Positions 1 to 8,478 of a stretch of DNA of 17,126 bases are shown piece by piece (the stretch's first letter is position 1; each line of letters begins with the position of its first letter). The position numbers were made by a program, and so were the translations under genes. Origin of the DNA: Hypericibacter sp050729195 (GTDB lineage: Bacteria; Pseudomonadota; Alphaproteobacteria; Dongiales; Dongiaceae); assembly GCF_050729195.1 (NCBI RefSeq), contig NZ_JBOHKS010000104.1, forward strand, positions 1-17,126, in the 5' to 3' direction. The notes beneath the pieces are model-generated. The model saw only the letters and a program-made list of their open reading frames with translations. It was not told where the DNA came from and did no database searches.

Positions 1-986
<986 letters not shown>

Positions 987-1207
987 CGGGCGCTCCCCTT
1001 ATTTCATAGCCCTCTCGGGCCGACAACTGAGGGGGCAGAGTACGCATTTTGTTCTCGTGCTGGCAAGCGAATTTTGGATCAAAAAGAGAACAAAAAGACG
1101 ATATCCACAGAACGATTCCTGACCCGTGCCCATGGATAAAGGACCGTTCGGGGGCCTGGGAGGCCTCCCGATTCGCCTTGTTTTTCAAATATTTGAGAAA
1201 AGCCGGG
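987..1207. other. Intergenic region between recA and the 150-aa gene
   Basis: I see no gene here. The stretch holds the recA ribosome binding site, the LexA-like box, and a perfect 10-base inverted repeat, TTTTGTTCTC (1047-1056) and GAGAACAAAA (1086-1095). A GC palindrome GGGAGGCCTCCC lies at 1158-1169. An AT-rich imperfect palindrome centred on CAAATATTTG (1181-1201) sits directly after the stop codon of the upstream gene and may act in transcript ending or as an upstream promoter element. Confidence 0.6.
1077..1091 (-). promoter_or_regulatory. LexA-like SOS box upstream of recA
   Basis: On the recA strand this reads GTTC-TCTTTTT-GATC, one base away from the alphaproteobacterial LexA motif GTTC-N7-GTTC. 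It lies about 90 bases before the recA start. A weak promoter can be proposed just downstream, with TTGCCA-like (1061-1066 on the other strand) and TACTCT (1037-1042) boxes about 18 bases apart. SOS control of recA is near universal, so the context supports the call. The mismatch and the lack of an aligned relative keep it tentative. Confidence 0.45.
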
Positions 1208-1660
1208 TCAGACGGCCTTGGATTTCCGGGCACTGCCGCGATCGTCCACGACCTCATAGGCGCCGATCTCGGCCGGGAACGCCTCTCCCGGAACGGTGCC
1301 TTCCAGCATCACCATCGTGCCCCGTTCGATATAGAGGACATGGCTGATTCGGATGCGCCCGCCGGGGAGGTCGGTGCGAATCCAACCGCTCACCACCTCG
1401 TTCGCCACGAAGGGCACGACCATCATGGCGGGATCGCTGAGGGTGAACTCGCTCTGGAAACCATGGGCGGAAAACCGCCGCCGGCTGACCCGCAGATGGC
1501 CGATCTGCCGACGCCACATCTCGTTGCCGCCCAGCGCCTGGCCCACGATCGCGTCCAGCAGGTCGCGCTCCAGCGGGAAGAGGCCGGCGCGGCCAATCGC
1601 ATTGGCTTCGGAGAAGCGATCGCCGCCGGCAACGCTGCGGGCGACCAGGACCCGGCTCAT
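1208..1660 (-). CDS. Conserved-looking protein of unknown function, coupled to cckA
   Basis: I do not recognise this 150-aa protein. Its start overlaps the cckA stop by four bases (ATGA at 1657-1660), so the two are almost certainly translated together. It has no signal peptide and no membrane segment, so it should be cytoplasmic. The N-terminal third is helical in character. The middle and C-terminal part (about residues 65-140) looks like a small beta-rich domain, with VVSGWIRTDLPGGRIRISHV and LEGTVPGEAFPAEIG as the most distinctive stretches. The tail is basic and probably disordered. The beta-rich part suggests a ligand- or protein-binding fold, but that is a guess. Position suggests a role linked to CckA signalling or to the recA neighbourhood. 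The coding call is secure because of the coupling and the codon pattern; the function is open. Confidence 0.8.
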   Translation of the reverse strand: MSRVLVARSVAGGDRFSEANAIGRAGLFPLERDLLDAIVGQALGGNEMWRRQIGHLRVSRRRFSAHGFQSEFTLSDPAMMVVPFVANEVVSGWIRTDLPGGRIRISHVLYIERGTMVMLEGTVPGEAFPAEIGAYEVVDDRGSARKSKAV

Positions 1661-3780
1661 GCCGCGCGCATCACTTCCTTCACCTTCTCAGCCAGCTGCG
1701 AGAGGGAGAAGGGCTTGGGCAGGAAATGGATCTCCGCGCTCTCGCCCAGGCGCTTGCGGAAATCGTCCTCGGCATAGCCCGAGATGAAGATGACCTTGAG
1801 CTCGGGCCGGATCAGGCGGACTTCCTTGATCAGGGTCGGCCCGTCCATGCGCGGCATCACCACGTCGGTGATCAGCAGGTCGATCGACTGCTTGCCGGCC
1901 TTGATCATCTCGAGCGCCGCCTCGCCGCTGCGCGCCTCGAACACGTTGTAGCCCTTGTTGCGCAAGGCCCGCGCGCCGAACAGGCGGACCGCGTCCTCGT
2001 CCTCGACCAGCAGCACCGTGCCCATGCCGGTCAAGTCGCGAGGCTGGGCCGAATCGCCGCCCTCCTGCTTGCTGGCCAGGGCTTCGCCCTTGACCGCCGC
2101 ATGGCGCGGCAGATAGATCGAGAAACCGGTGCCCTCGCCGACCTTGCTGTCGACAAAGATGAAGCCGCCGGTCTGCTTCACGATGCCATAGACGGTGGCG
2201 AGGCCGAGGCCGGTGCCGGCCCCCACCTCCTTGGTCGAGAAGAAGGGCTCGAAGATATTGTCGATGATATCGGGCGCGATGCCGGTGCCGGTATCGACCA
2301 CCTCGATGCGCGCGAAGTCGCCGGGCGGCATGGTCTCCGCGCCGCGCGTCACCGGGTACGGATTCGACACGTTCGAGGTGCGGATCAGCAGCTTGCCGCC
2401 CTCGGGCATGGCGTCGCGGGCATTGACCGCGAGATTGATGATCACCTGCTCGAGCTGGCCATGGTCGACCTTGACCGGGAACATCTCGCGGCCATGGACC
2501 ATCTGCAGCTCGATATTGGCGCCGATCAGGCGGCGCAGCAGATGCGACAGCTCGGCCAGCACGTCGGTCACGTCGAGGATGCGCGGGATCAGGGTCTGCT
2601 GGCGCGAGAAGGCCAGGAGCTGGCGCACCAGATTGGCGGCGCGGTTGGCGTTCTGCTTGATCTGCATGATGTCGGCGAAGGACTGGTCGCCGGCGCGATG
2701 GCGCAGCAGCAGCAGATCGCAGAAACCGATCATCGCCGTCAGCAGATTGTTGAAATCATGGGCGATGCCGCCGGCGAGCTGACCCACCGCCTGCATCTTC
2801 TGCGACTGCGCGAACTGGCGCTCGAGCTTCTTGCGCTCGGTCGTGTCGATGAACTGCACGATAAGGCCGGGCCGCCCGTCGGCCTCGTCCTCGCGGCGCA
2901 CCGCATAGAGCGTGGCGCTGCGGCCCTTGCCGGCCGCCATCTGCAGATCGAGCGGCCGTTCGCCGATCTCCTCGCCCTGGAGCGCCATGCGCAGCCGCGC
3001 CTCGACCTGCGGCCGGTCGGCCTCGGCGATGAGGTCGAGCAGCCGCTGCTTGCGCAGCTCGGCCGAGCGCATCTTGACCATCGAGCGGAAAGCCTTGTTG
3101 GCCTCTTCGAGCCGACCCTCGGCATCGACCAGCGCGATGCCGACCGGCGCCTGCTCGAAGAAGCGCTGGAAGCGGCGTTCGAACACCTGAAGCTGGGCCT
3201 CGCGGGCGCGGGCCGGGCGCAGGTCATGGACCACGGCGCAGGCGACCGAGCCGCCGCGCGTGCCGGGCGGCAACGCCTGCTGGCGCAGATGGACCGAGAT
3301 CGGTTCCCCGGCGCGATTGCGGAAGGAGGCATCGCCCTCGCCGGCGACCGAGCTGCCGAAGGGGCTCGCGGGTACCGCACCGGCCGGGATCTCCGCCAGG
3401 AGATCGTGCAGCCGCACATTGTCGGTCGCCTCGCCCAGCCCCAGCCATTCGCGCATGGTGCCGTTCATATAGGTGATGCGTCCGTTGGCATCGACCGCGT
3501 ACCAGCCCAGAGGCGCGCGATCCAGCAGCAGCATGAGCGGGCGCTCGCCGATGGCGCCGCCGCGTAAGGAGCGCCGGCCCAGCCAGTAGCTGATGAGAAT
3601 GAGCAAGCAGACGGAAATCGGGGCCGCCAGCAAGGTGGCCGTGCCGCCCGGCACATCGAGTGTCACCTGTGCCATCGCGGGCGGGCAAACGCCGAGCAGC
3701 GCCGCCGCGGTCATCGCCGCGCAGCGCGCCCACCGGCCCAGCCTGCCTGTCCCTTGGCTTGTCATCCCCCGCCCCGCCAT
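1657..3780 (-). CDS. cckA: CckA-type hybrid sensor histidine kinase
   Basis: The 707-aa protein has the layout of CckA, the membrane kinase/phosphatase that feeds phosphate through ChpT to CtrA in alphaproteobacteria. It has a hydrophobic N-terminus (about 20-37) and a membrane segment (about 52-68), then PAS-like domains (about 80-185 and 200-315). The dimerisation/phosphoacceptor domain contains AGGIAHDFNNLL, with His341. The ATPase domain shows N449/N453, DTGTG (496-500), FEPFFSTK (510-517) and GTGLGL (522-527). The C-terminal receiver (about 587-705) has acceptor Asp639 in DLLITDVVMPRMDGP and Lys689. Caulobacter CckA is 691 aa, a close match in length. The start at 3780 has an AAGGA nine bases upstream; Met6 or Met23 are weaker choices. 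It follows flhB by 59 bases and overlaps the next gene by four. In many Rhodospirillales the CckA-CtrA path acts mainly on motility, which fits this location. Confidence 0.93.
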   Translation of the reverse strand: MAGRGMTSQGTGRLGRWARCAAMTAAALLGVCPPAMAQVTLDVPGGTATLLAAPISVCLLILISYWLGRRSLRGGAIGERPLMLLLDRAPLGWYAVDANGRITYMNGTMREWLGLGEATDNVRLHDLLAEIPAGAVPASPFGSSVAGEGDASFRNRAGEPISVHLRQQALPPGTRGGSVACAVVHDLRPARAREAQLQVFERRFQRFFEQAPVGIALVDAEGRLEEANKAFRSMVKMRSAELRKQRLLDLIAEADRPQVEARLRMALQGEEIGERPLDLQMAAGKGRSATLYAVRREDEADGRPGLIVQFIDTTERKKLERQFAQSQKMQAVGQLAGGIAHDFNNLLTAMIGFCDLLLLRHRAGDQSFADIMQIKQNANRAANLVRQLLAFSRQQTLIPRILDVTDVLAELSHLLRRLIGANIELQMVHGREMFPVKVDHGQLEQVIINLAVNARDAMPEGGKLLIRTSNVSNPYPVTRGAETMPPGDFARIEVVDTGTGIAPDIIDNIFEPFFSTKEVGAGTGLGLATVYGIVKQTGGFIFVDSKVGEGTGFSIYLPRHAAVKGEALASKQEGGDSAQPRDLTGMGTVLLVEDEDAVRLFGARALRNKGYNVFEARSGEAALEMIKAGKQSIDLLITDVVMPRMDGPTLIKEVRLIRPELKVIFISGYAEDDFRKRLGESAEIHFLPKPFSLSQLAEKVKEVMRAA

Positions 3781-3839
3781 CTCGCATCCTTACCTTAGCA
3801 GTTTCTTCTTGTCCCGCGGCACCGCTTGTCGGGCCCGCC

Positions 3840-4949
3840 TCACGCCCGTCCCTGACGCGGCGGCGCCAGCGGCGCCTGCGGGCGACCCGTGCGCAGCCGC
3901 ATGACGTAGCCGATGACCTCGGCCACGGCCTTGTAATGCTCGGCCGGAATCTCCTCGTCCAACCCGACCGCCGCGAACAGGCCTCGCGCCAAGGGCGGGT
4001 TCTCGACGATCGGAATCTTGTTGGCCGCGGCGACCTCGCGGATCTTGAAGGCGACGGCGTCCGCGCCCTTGGCGATCAAGACCGGGGCCGCCATGCGGCC
4101 GATCTCGTATTTCAGCGCGACCGCGAAATGGGTCGGGTTGGTGATCACCACGTCGGCCTTGGGCACCTGGGCCATCATGCGCCGGCGCGCGCGTTCCATG
4201 CGCAGCTGGCGGATGCGCGACTTGATCAGCGGATCGCCTTCCGACTGCTTCATCTCCTCGCGCATCTCGCGCTTCGACATGCGCAAGCGCCGGATATGCT
4301 CGAAATACTGAAAGAGATAGTCCAGCGCCGCGACGATCGCCATGATCGACAGCAGCGCGATCAGCAGCCGCATGGTGTCATGCTTGAGCAATCCCAGGAT
4401 CGCGCCCTGGTCGAGCCCGATCAGCCGGGCCGCGTCATTGGCCATCGGCCAGAGGATCATCACCGCGACGGTGCCGACCACACACAGTTTCGTCAGGTTC
4501 TTGGCAAACTCGGCGAAAGTCTTTCTCGAGAACAGCCGCTTGGCGCCCTCGATCGGCGAGATCCGCTCGAGCTTGGGCTTGAGCTGCTCGCCGGAGAAGA
4601 TGAAGCCGGTCTGGATCAGCCCGCCCGCCATGGCGGCGACGATGAGCACCAGGATCGGCAGCACCGCGATCTTGATCAGCCCGAAGACGATGCCGGCGAA
4701 GATCTGGCGCAGGTTGTCGAAGTCGAACGGTATGGTTTCCGGCCGCTCCAGGAAGGGCAGCATCAGCCGCGCCGTCCCGTTCGTCACCTGGGTGGCGAAG
4801 ATGAATATCGCCAGGGTCACACCCAGGATCACGATCCAATGCTGGACCTCGCGCGATTGCGCGACCTGGCCTTTTTCCCGCGCCTCTTGGAGCCTTCGTT
4901 GACTAGGCTCTTCCGTTCGTTGGGAATCGTCCTGTTCTTCCTCGGCCAT
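3840..4949 (-). CDS. flhB: Flagellar export gate protein FlhB
   Basis: FlhB is the inner-membrane component of the flagellar type III export gate that switches substrate class from rod/hook to filament proteins. The 369-aa length fits the family. The charged N-terminus (SQRRLQEAREKGQVAQSRE) is typical. Hydrophobic segments follow at about 37-55, 85-112, 153-172 and 192-214. The cytoplasmic domain contains the self-cleavage motif NPTH at 271-274 and the conserved IPIVENPPLARGLFAAV. FlhB cleaves itself between the Asn and Pro of that motif, so this copy should be competent. It begins 17 bases after fliR and is the last flagellar gene before cckA. A separate protein resembling only its C-terminal domain is encoded at 13636-13959. 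Confidence 0.97.
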   Translation of the reverse strand: MAEEEQDDSQRTEEPSQRRLQEAREKGQVAQSREVQHWIVILGVTLAIFIFATQVTNGTARLMLPFLERPETIPFDFDNLRQIFAGIVFGLIKIAVLPILVLIVAAMAGGLIQTGFIFSGEQLKPKLERISPIEGAKRLFSRKTFAEFAKNLTKLCVVGTVAVMILWPMANDAARLIGLDQGAILGLLKHDTMRLLIALLSIMAIVAALDYLFQYFEHIRRLRMSKREMREEMKQSEGDPLIKSRIRQLRMERARRRMMAQVPKADVVITNPTHFAVALKYEIGRMAAPVLIAKGADAVAFKIREVAAANKIPIVENPPLARGLFAAVGLDEEIPAEHYKAVAEVIGYVMRLRTGRPQAPLAPPRQGRA

Positions 4950-4966
4950 CTAGCGACGGTCTCCCA

Positions 4967-5722
4967 TCACAAGAGGCCCGGCAGCGCGTCGCCCAGCCGA
5001 CCCAGGAACCAGGTCATCGCAAAGGCCAACCCCGCCGCGAGGAGAACGAAGCCCGCCAGGATCTGAACCGGCAGGCCGACGAAGAACACCTGGAGCTGCG
5101 GCATCAGCCGCGACAACAGCCCCAATGCCAGATTGAACAGGAGACCCAGCAGCACAAAGGGCGTCGAGAACTCGACCGCCAGCGTGAAGCTCTGCCCCAC
5201 CATCTTGGCGACGGTGATCGCCATGTCGCCCGCCGGGGGTGCGCCGCCGGCCGGAAAGACGCCGTAGGAATCGACCACGGCGCGCAGCATCGGCGCATGC
5301 ATGCCGGTCGCGAAGATCAGCACCACGCCCAGCGACAGCAGGAAATTGCCGATGACCGAGCCCTGCTGGGCGGTCGCGGGGTCCTGCGACAGCACGCTGG
5401 CGAAGCCGATCTGGAGCGCGATCATCATGCCGGCCATCTCCAGCGCCAGCAGGAGGATCCGGATCAGGGTCCCGAGGAAGAGGCCGATGATGATCTCGCC
5501 GCCCAACAGGAGGCCCAAGGCGATCGCCCCTTGGGGGGCCGGCGGCAGATGCGGCTGGAGCAGCGGCATGAGCGCCATGGAAAGCGCCAGGGCGAAGCAG
5601 AGCCGGAAGCGCGCCGCCACATAGCTTTCGCCGATGCCGGGCAGCAGCATCGCCGCCGACCCGATGCGTGCGAACACCAGGAAGAAGGCGAACAGATTGG
5701 TGGTGAGGATCTGCTCCAGCAT
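4967..5722 (-). CDS. fliR: Flagellar export gate protein FliR
   Basis: FliR is a polytopic membrane protein that forms the export gate pore with FliP and FliQ. The 251-aa product beginning MLEQILTTNLFAFFLVFARI matches the family in length. It has about six strongly hydrophobic segments and the typical stretch GMMIALQIGFASVLSQDP, followed near the C-terminus by LFNLALGLLSRLMPQLQVFF. The reading frame stays open far upstream (to 6463), but that extension runs antiparallel in character to fliQ and fliE coding and has no FliR similarity. The ATG at 5722, 26 bases after the fliQ stop, is therefore chosen. Its ribosome binding site is weak, so expression probably depends on coupling to fliQ. Confidence 0.96.
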   Translation of the reverse strand: MLEQILTTNLFAFFLVFARIGSAAMLLPGIGESYVAARFRLCFALALSMALMPLLQPHLPPAPQGAIALGLLLGGEIIIGLFLGTLIRILLLALEMAGMMIALQIGFASVLSQDPATAQQGSVIGNFLLSLGVVLIFATGMHAPMLRAVVDSYGVFPAGGAPPAGDMAITVAKMVGQSFTLAVEFSTPFVLLGLLFNLALGLLSRLMPQLQVFFVGLPVQILAGFVLLAAGLAFAMTWFLGRLGDALPGLL

Positions 5723-5748
5723 CGCCGGCGTTCCGCCCCGCTCTCCGC

Positions 5749-6015
5749 TCAGCCGCCGGACGCGATGCGGTCCATCAGCTCGTGCGTGAAATCCGTGAGC
5801 GTGGTCAGCATGAAGGGCAGGAAGACGATGAGGGAGAGCAGGATGGCCAGGATCTTGGGCACGAAGGAGAGCGTCATCTCCTGCATCTGGGTCAGGGCCT
5901 GCAGCAGCGAGATCGCCACGCCGGCGACGAGCGCCAGCAACAGGATCGGCGCCCCCAGCTTGAGGGTGACGAACACGGTTTCGCGCGCGATATCGAGGAT
6001 GGCAGCTTGATCCAC
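5749..6015 (-). CDS. fliQ: Flagellar export gate protein FliQ
   Basis: FliQ is the small two-helix membrane subunit of the flagellar export gate. The product is 88 aa, the usual size, with two hydrophobic hairpin helices (about 16-40 and 52-73). The conserved link ALTQMQEMTLSFVPKI lies between them. It sits between fliE and fliR in the same direction, 75 bases after fliE and 26 before fliR. This is a common alphaproteobacterial order, in which fliQ is separated from fliP. Nothing unusual is seen in the protein. Confidence 0.97.
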   Translation of the reverse strand: MDQAAILDIARETVFVTLKLGAPILLLALVAGVAISLLQALTQMQEMTLSFVPKILAILLSLIVFLPFMLTTLTDFTHELMDRIASGG

Positions 6016-6090
6016 GGGAAAAACCGGCTTTCGATGCTGGAGCCGAGACGAATGAGCAGGCGAAAAGGCGTCCGACGCGGGTCTTGCGCG

Positions 6091-6405
6091 TCAGATGCCC
6101 ATGCGCATGACGTCCTGATAGGCCGCGATCACCTTGTCGCGCACGGCGACGACGGTCTGCAACGAGACCTCGGCCTGGCTGACGGCGGCGATGACGTCGG
6201 AAAGCTCGGCCTTGCCCGCCAATCCCTGGATGGACTGGGCCTCGCCCTGCTTCATGTTGGTGACCGTGTCGACGCCGGCCTGCTTCAGGAAATCGGAGAA
6301 GCTCGGGCCCTCGTTCGGGCGCGGCTCCATCCCATTGCCGAGCGGCTTGGCGGTTTGCGCGACCTGCTCGTAGAATTTTGCGGCTGCGGCGAAATCGCTG
6401 CGCAT
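6091..6405 (-). CDS. fliE: Flagellar hook-basal body protein FliE
   Basis: FliE joins the MS ring and export gate to the proximal rod and is the first export substrate assembled. The 104-aa protein has the expected low-complexity N-terminus and then the conserved helical C-terminal half. Recognisable parts are SFSDFLKQAGVDTV, the Gln/Gly-rich GEAQSIQGLAGKAEL, and the closing LQTVVAVRDKVIAAYQDVMRM, which is characteristic of FliE. A strong AAGGAG precedes the ATG at a good distance. It follows flgC by 64 bases and precedes fliQ, as in many alphaproteobacteria. Confidence 0.96.
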   Translation of the reverse strand: MRSDFAAAAKFYEQVAQTAKPLGNGMEPRPNEGPSFSDFLKQAGVDTVTNMKQGEAQSIQGLAGKAELSDVIAAVSQAEVSLQTVVAVRDKVIAAYQDVMRMGI

Positions 6406-6469
6406 GGATACGTCTCCTTTTGGGAAGACGCCTACCTGACGTCGGACTCCTTTGTCGGCCCACGCCTAC

Positions 6470-6877
6470 TTAGCGCAGGATGTCGATGGCCTTCTGCAGC
6501 ATGGTGCGCGAGGCCTCGATCGCCTTCAGATTGGCTTCGTAGGAACGCTCGGCTTCGCGCATGTCGGCGAGTTCGATCAGCGTGTTGACGTTGGGCAGCT
6601 TCACATAGCCCTTGGCGTCGGCGCCGGGATTGGACGGGTCGTAGCGGGTCTCGAACGGCGTCTTGTCCAGGGCCGGCTTGTTGGTCTCGACCAGGTCCAC
6701 GTTCATCTCGCGGTCGAGCACGTTGCGGAAGGTCACGACCTTGCGCCGGTAGGGATCGCCGCCTGCGGTCTTCGAGGTCGAATCCGCGTTGGCGAGGTTC
6801 TCGGCGATGATGCGCAGGCGCGTGCCTTGCGCCTTCAGGCCGGATGCAGAGATCTTGAGTGAATCGGTCAGATCCAT
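6470..6877 (-). CDS. flgC: Flagellar proximal rod protein FlgC
   Basis: FlgC is a subunit of the flagellar proximal rod, exported through the type III apparatus and assembled in the periplasm. The protein is 135 aa, typical for FlgC. It carries the rod-family N-terminal signature LRIIAENLANADST and the C-terminal coiled-coil helix ADMREAERSYEANLKAIEAS ending TMLQKAIDILR. There is no cleavable signal peptide, as expected for a flagellar substrate. An AGGAG lies seven bases before the ATG. It is 43 bases downstream of flgB in the same operon. Confidence 0.97.
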   Translation of the reverse strand: MDLTDSLKISASGLKAQGTRLRIIAENLANADSTSKTAGGDPYRRKVVTFRNVLDREMNVDLVETNKPALDKTPFETRYDPSNPGADAKGYVKLPNVNTLIELADMREAERSYEANLKAIEASRTMLQKAIDILR

Positions 6878-6920
6878 CTCTGCTCTCCTGCGCGCCGCGC
6901 GCGTTTCGGCTCACGCATCG

Positions 6921-7352
6921 TCATGCGCCGCCGCGCCCCAGCGCCAGCTTCATCATGTCGATGTATTTCTTGTAGAGGTTGGTCGCCATCTCGAAATTGG
7001 CCTGCGTCTCCGCGACCTTCACCATCTGCTCTTCGATCACGACCTGATTGCCGGAGATCGTGGTCTCGTAGGGCTTCTTCTCACCTTCGACTCTCGGCTC
7101 CCCGGAATGGCCACCCGAGGGCCCGATGATATGCGCGGGATCGGTCGCGACCGGCATCAGGGTGAATTGCCCGGTCGTCCTCGCCCCCACCGAGCTCAAG
7201 GCCGCGCGGGTATCGAGCGGATCCAATTCCTGCGGCTGAAAATTCGGCGTGTCCGCATTGGCGATGTTGTGGGCCAAGACCTCCTGGCGCTTGTTCAGCC
7301 AGGCCATCTTGTCCAGCGCCAGTGAGAACAGGGGTATGCTGCCGAGATTCAT
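6921..7352 (-). CDS. flgB: Flagellar proximal rod protein FlgB
   Basis: FlgB is a proximal rod subunit and the first gene of this flagellar operon. At 143 aa it is ordinary in length. The rod signature VLAHNIANADTPNFQP is at about residues 25-40. The C-terminal helix reads MVKVAETQANFEMATNLYKK, as in other FlgB proteins. The ribosome binding site before the ATG at 7352 is poor, although the start position agrees with the conserved N-terminus. Upstream, 93 bases from the start, lies a CtrA-like site (7445-7460) that probably marks the operon promoter. Confidence 0.96.
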   Translation of the reverse strand: MNLGSIPLFSLALDKMAWLNKRQEVLAHNIANADTPNFQPQELDPLDTRAALSSVGARTTGQFTLMPVATDPAHIIGPSGGHSGEPRVEGEKKPYETTISGNQVVIEEQMVKVAETQANFEMATNLYKKYIDMMKLALGRGGA

Positions 7353-7607
7353 GCGCGGGGTCGCCCGCCTGACCCGACGGGAGCCCGACCGGCGGCCGGG
7401 CCTGCTCCTGGGACAGGTTCGGCTCAGAGAATGGCGCGGGCATCGTTAACGTGAGGTGAATGACCGGCACTCACGCCCGGCATCGCCAGCTCGTGCCGCT
7501 CGCACATAACGGCACGGAATTCCTTGGGTTTCTGGAAGCCTCGGAATCCCTTTCCCGGAACTTAACGGCCGGGTGACCTTTCGGCCGGTGCCGGGAGTTC
7601 CCGGGGA
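7353..7607. other. Gap between flgB and the secreted-protein cassette
   Basis: I see no gene in these 255 bases. They hold the flgB upstream region with the CtrA-like site. They also hold small GC inverted repeats just after the cassette's last stop codon: CCGGG at 7591-7595 with CCCGG at 7600-7604, and two CGGCCG blocks at 7566-7571 and 7582-7587. These could weaken transcription leaving the cassette, but no T-run follows them, so a classical terminator is not shown. Confidence 0.5.
7445..7460 (-). promoter_or_regulatory. CtrA-like binding site before flgB
   Basis: On the flgB strand this reads TTCA-CCTCACG-TTAAC. It matches the CtrA motif TTAA-N7-TTAAC at eight of nine fixed positions. The TTAAC half ends 93 bases from the flgB start, and the same variant occurs in the same orientation before the flhX operon. 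In a GC-rich sequence TTAAC is rare. A CckA gene lies in the window. Binding itself is inferred. Confidence 0.5.
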
Positions 7608-8012
7608 CTATTTCGCGAGGCAGGCGCCGAAGGTCACGACGGCCGTGCGCTCGCCCAGAACGGCATAGCTCAGCTTGCCGTTCGCCTCGTTGATCGTGGC
7701 GACCCAGGTCATCGGACCTTCGCTGCCGCCGAGCATGAGCAGCCCGCTCTGGTGAGCGACCCGGTCGATCTTGCTGAAATGGGGCGCGTTGCTGCCGGCT
7801 TCGGTGACGACTTTCTTGCCGACATCGACCGTGAAGAATTGCGGCGCGCCGACCGAGGCCGCGGTCTCGCGCACGCAATCGTCTCCTGGCGCGCAAGACG
7901 CGACATCGACCGCCGAGCAGAGGAAGGGTTTCGAGCCGTCGAAATCGGCCGCACAGGCGAGCGCCGGCGCCAGGGCAAATCCGCCGGCCAGCAACAGGGA
8001 TCTCAGTTTCAT
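7608..8012 (-). CDS. Small secreted protein of unknown function (134 aa)
   Basis: This is a secreted or periplasmic protein with a clear signal peptide, MKLRSLLLAGGFALAPALACA, probably cleaved before ADFDG. The mature part is about 113 aa with four cysteines. It opens DFDGSKPFLCSAVDVASCAPGDDCV and ends TAVVTFGACLAK. It looks like a small beta-rich domain of a kind common as hypothetical proteins in proteobacteria, but I know no function. The frame is open further upstream, but the ATG at 8012 has a strong AAGGAG and starts the signal peptide exactly, so it is chosen. It is last in a run of four same-strand genes for secreted proteins, 31 bases after its neighbour. Confidence 0.85.
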   Translation of the reverse strand: MKLRSLLLAGGFALAPALACAADFDGSKPFLCSAVDVASCAPGDDCVRETAASVGAPQFFTVDVGKKVVTEAGSNAPHFSKIDRVAHQSGLLMLGGSEGPMTWVATINEANGKLSYAVLGERTAVVTFGACLAK

Positions 8013-8043
8013 CGAAAAATCTCCTTCCAAGGCCGACCGGCCG

Positions 8044-8415
8044 TCAACTGACCGAATAGCCGCGGCCCGACATGCAGGCGGACATGGCGCGATCGTAAGC
8101 GGATTTCTTCTGGTTGTAGGCACCGAGCTGCTGCTCCGCCATCGCATCCTCTTCCTGGAGCAGATGGGCGCGCCGGATCCGGCCGAACAGGAAGGGGCCG
8201 CCCACATCAGGGGGCGCGGTCTCGACGACCGGCGGCGGAACGTCCGGGTTGAATCCCGTCTGCTGCCCCGCCCAGGCACCGCATTGAAACTGATCCTGCT
8301 GTTGCGCGGCCGGCGTCTGGTCATGCGCCGGATAGAAATAGAGCTGCTGCGCGAAGGCCGTGCTCGCCAACAGGCAAAGAGCGGCACCGGGGACGACACA
8401 TTTCCAAAGGGACAT
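8044..8415 (-). CDS. Secreted protein resembling glycine-zipper proteins but lacking the zipper
   Basis: The product is 123 aa with a signal peptide (residues 1-22, cleavage after AFA). The mature start YFYPAHDQTPAAQQQDQFQC and the end YDRAMSACMSGRGYSV resemble the flanking parts of envelope proteins that carry a YMGG-type glycine zipper. Here the middle instead reads VGGPFLFGRIRRAHLLQEED and shows no zipper repeat. The two cysteines (45 and 114) could pair in the periplasm. The ATG at 8415 is chosen because AGGAGAA lies just upstream. A GTG five codons earlier falls inside that ribosome binding site. It is 63 bases after the glycine-rich gene. Location in the envelope is well supported; function is not. 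Confidence 0.8.
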   Translation of the reverse strand: MSLWKCVVPGAALCLLASTAFAQQLYFYPAHDQTPAAQQQDQFQCGAWAGQQTGFNPDVPPPVVETAPPDVGGPFLFGRIRRAHLLQEEDAMAEQQLGAYNQKKSAYDRAMSACMSGRGYSVS

Positions 8416-8478
8416 CCGAGTTCTCCTCACGTCCGAATCTTCGATGCAGACAAGCGGCCGTCATCGATCGCCGCCGCG

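Noticed and set aside
1726..3567. Long plus-strand open frame opposite cckA
   Set aside because: It is the mirror of strong GC-codon bias in a clear CckA gene. The translation is repetitive Arg/His/Asp/Leu-rich sequence without domains.
3660..5066. Long plus-strand open frame opposite flhB
   Set aside because: It is antisense to flhB and the start of cckA, with low-complexity charged sequence and no ribosome binding site of note.
4967..6463. A single long minus-strand coding region of about 498 codons
   Set aside because: Only the last 251 codons are FliR. The upstream part overlaps the clear fliQ and fliE genes in another frame and has no family similarity.
7481..7497. Possible sigma-54 promoter (GGCACG on the minus strand) upstream of flgB
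   Set aside because: The -12 GC lies nine bases after the -24 GG instead of ten, and the -12 box does not match TTGC, so the spacing and sequence fail.
7562..7566. TTAAC as a further CtrA half-site
   Set aside because: The partner four bases at the right distance are TTTC, two mismatches, and no gene start lies suitably downstream.
8013..8399. N-terminal extension of the 134-aa secreted protein
   Set aside because: It would bury the signal peptide and overlap the neighbouring secreted gene. The start at 8012 has a strong ribosome binding site.
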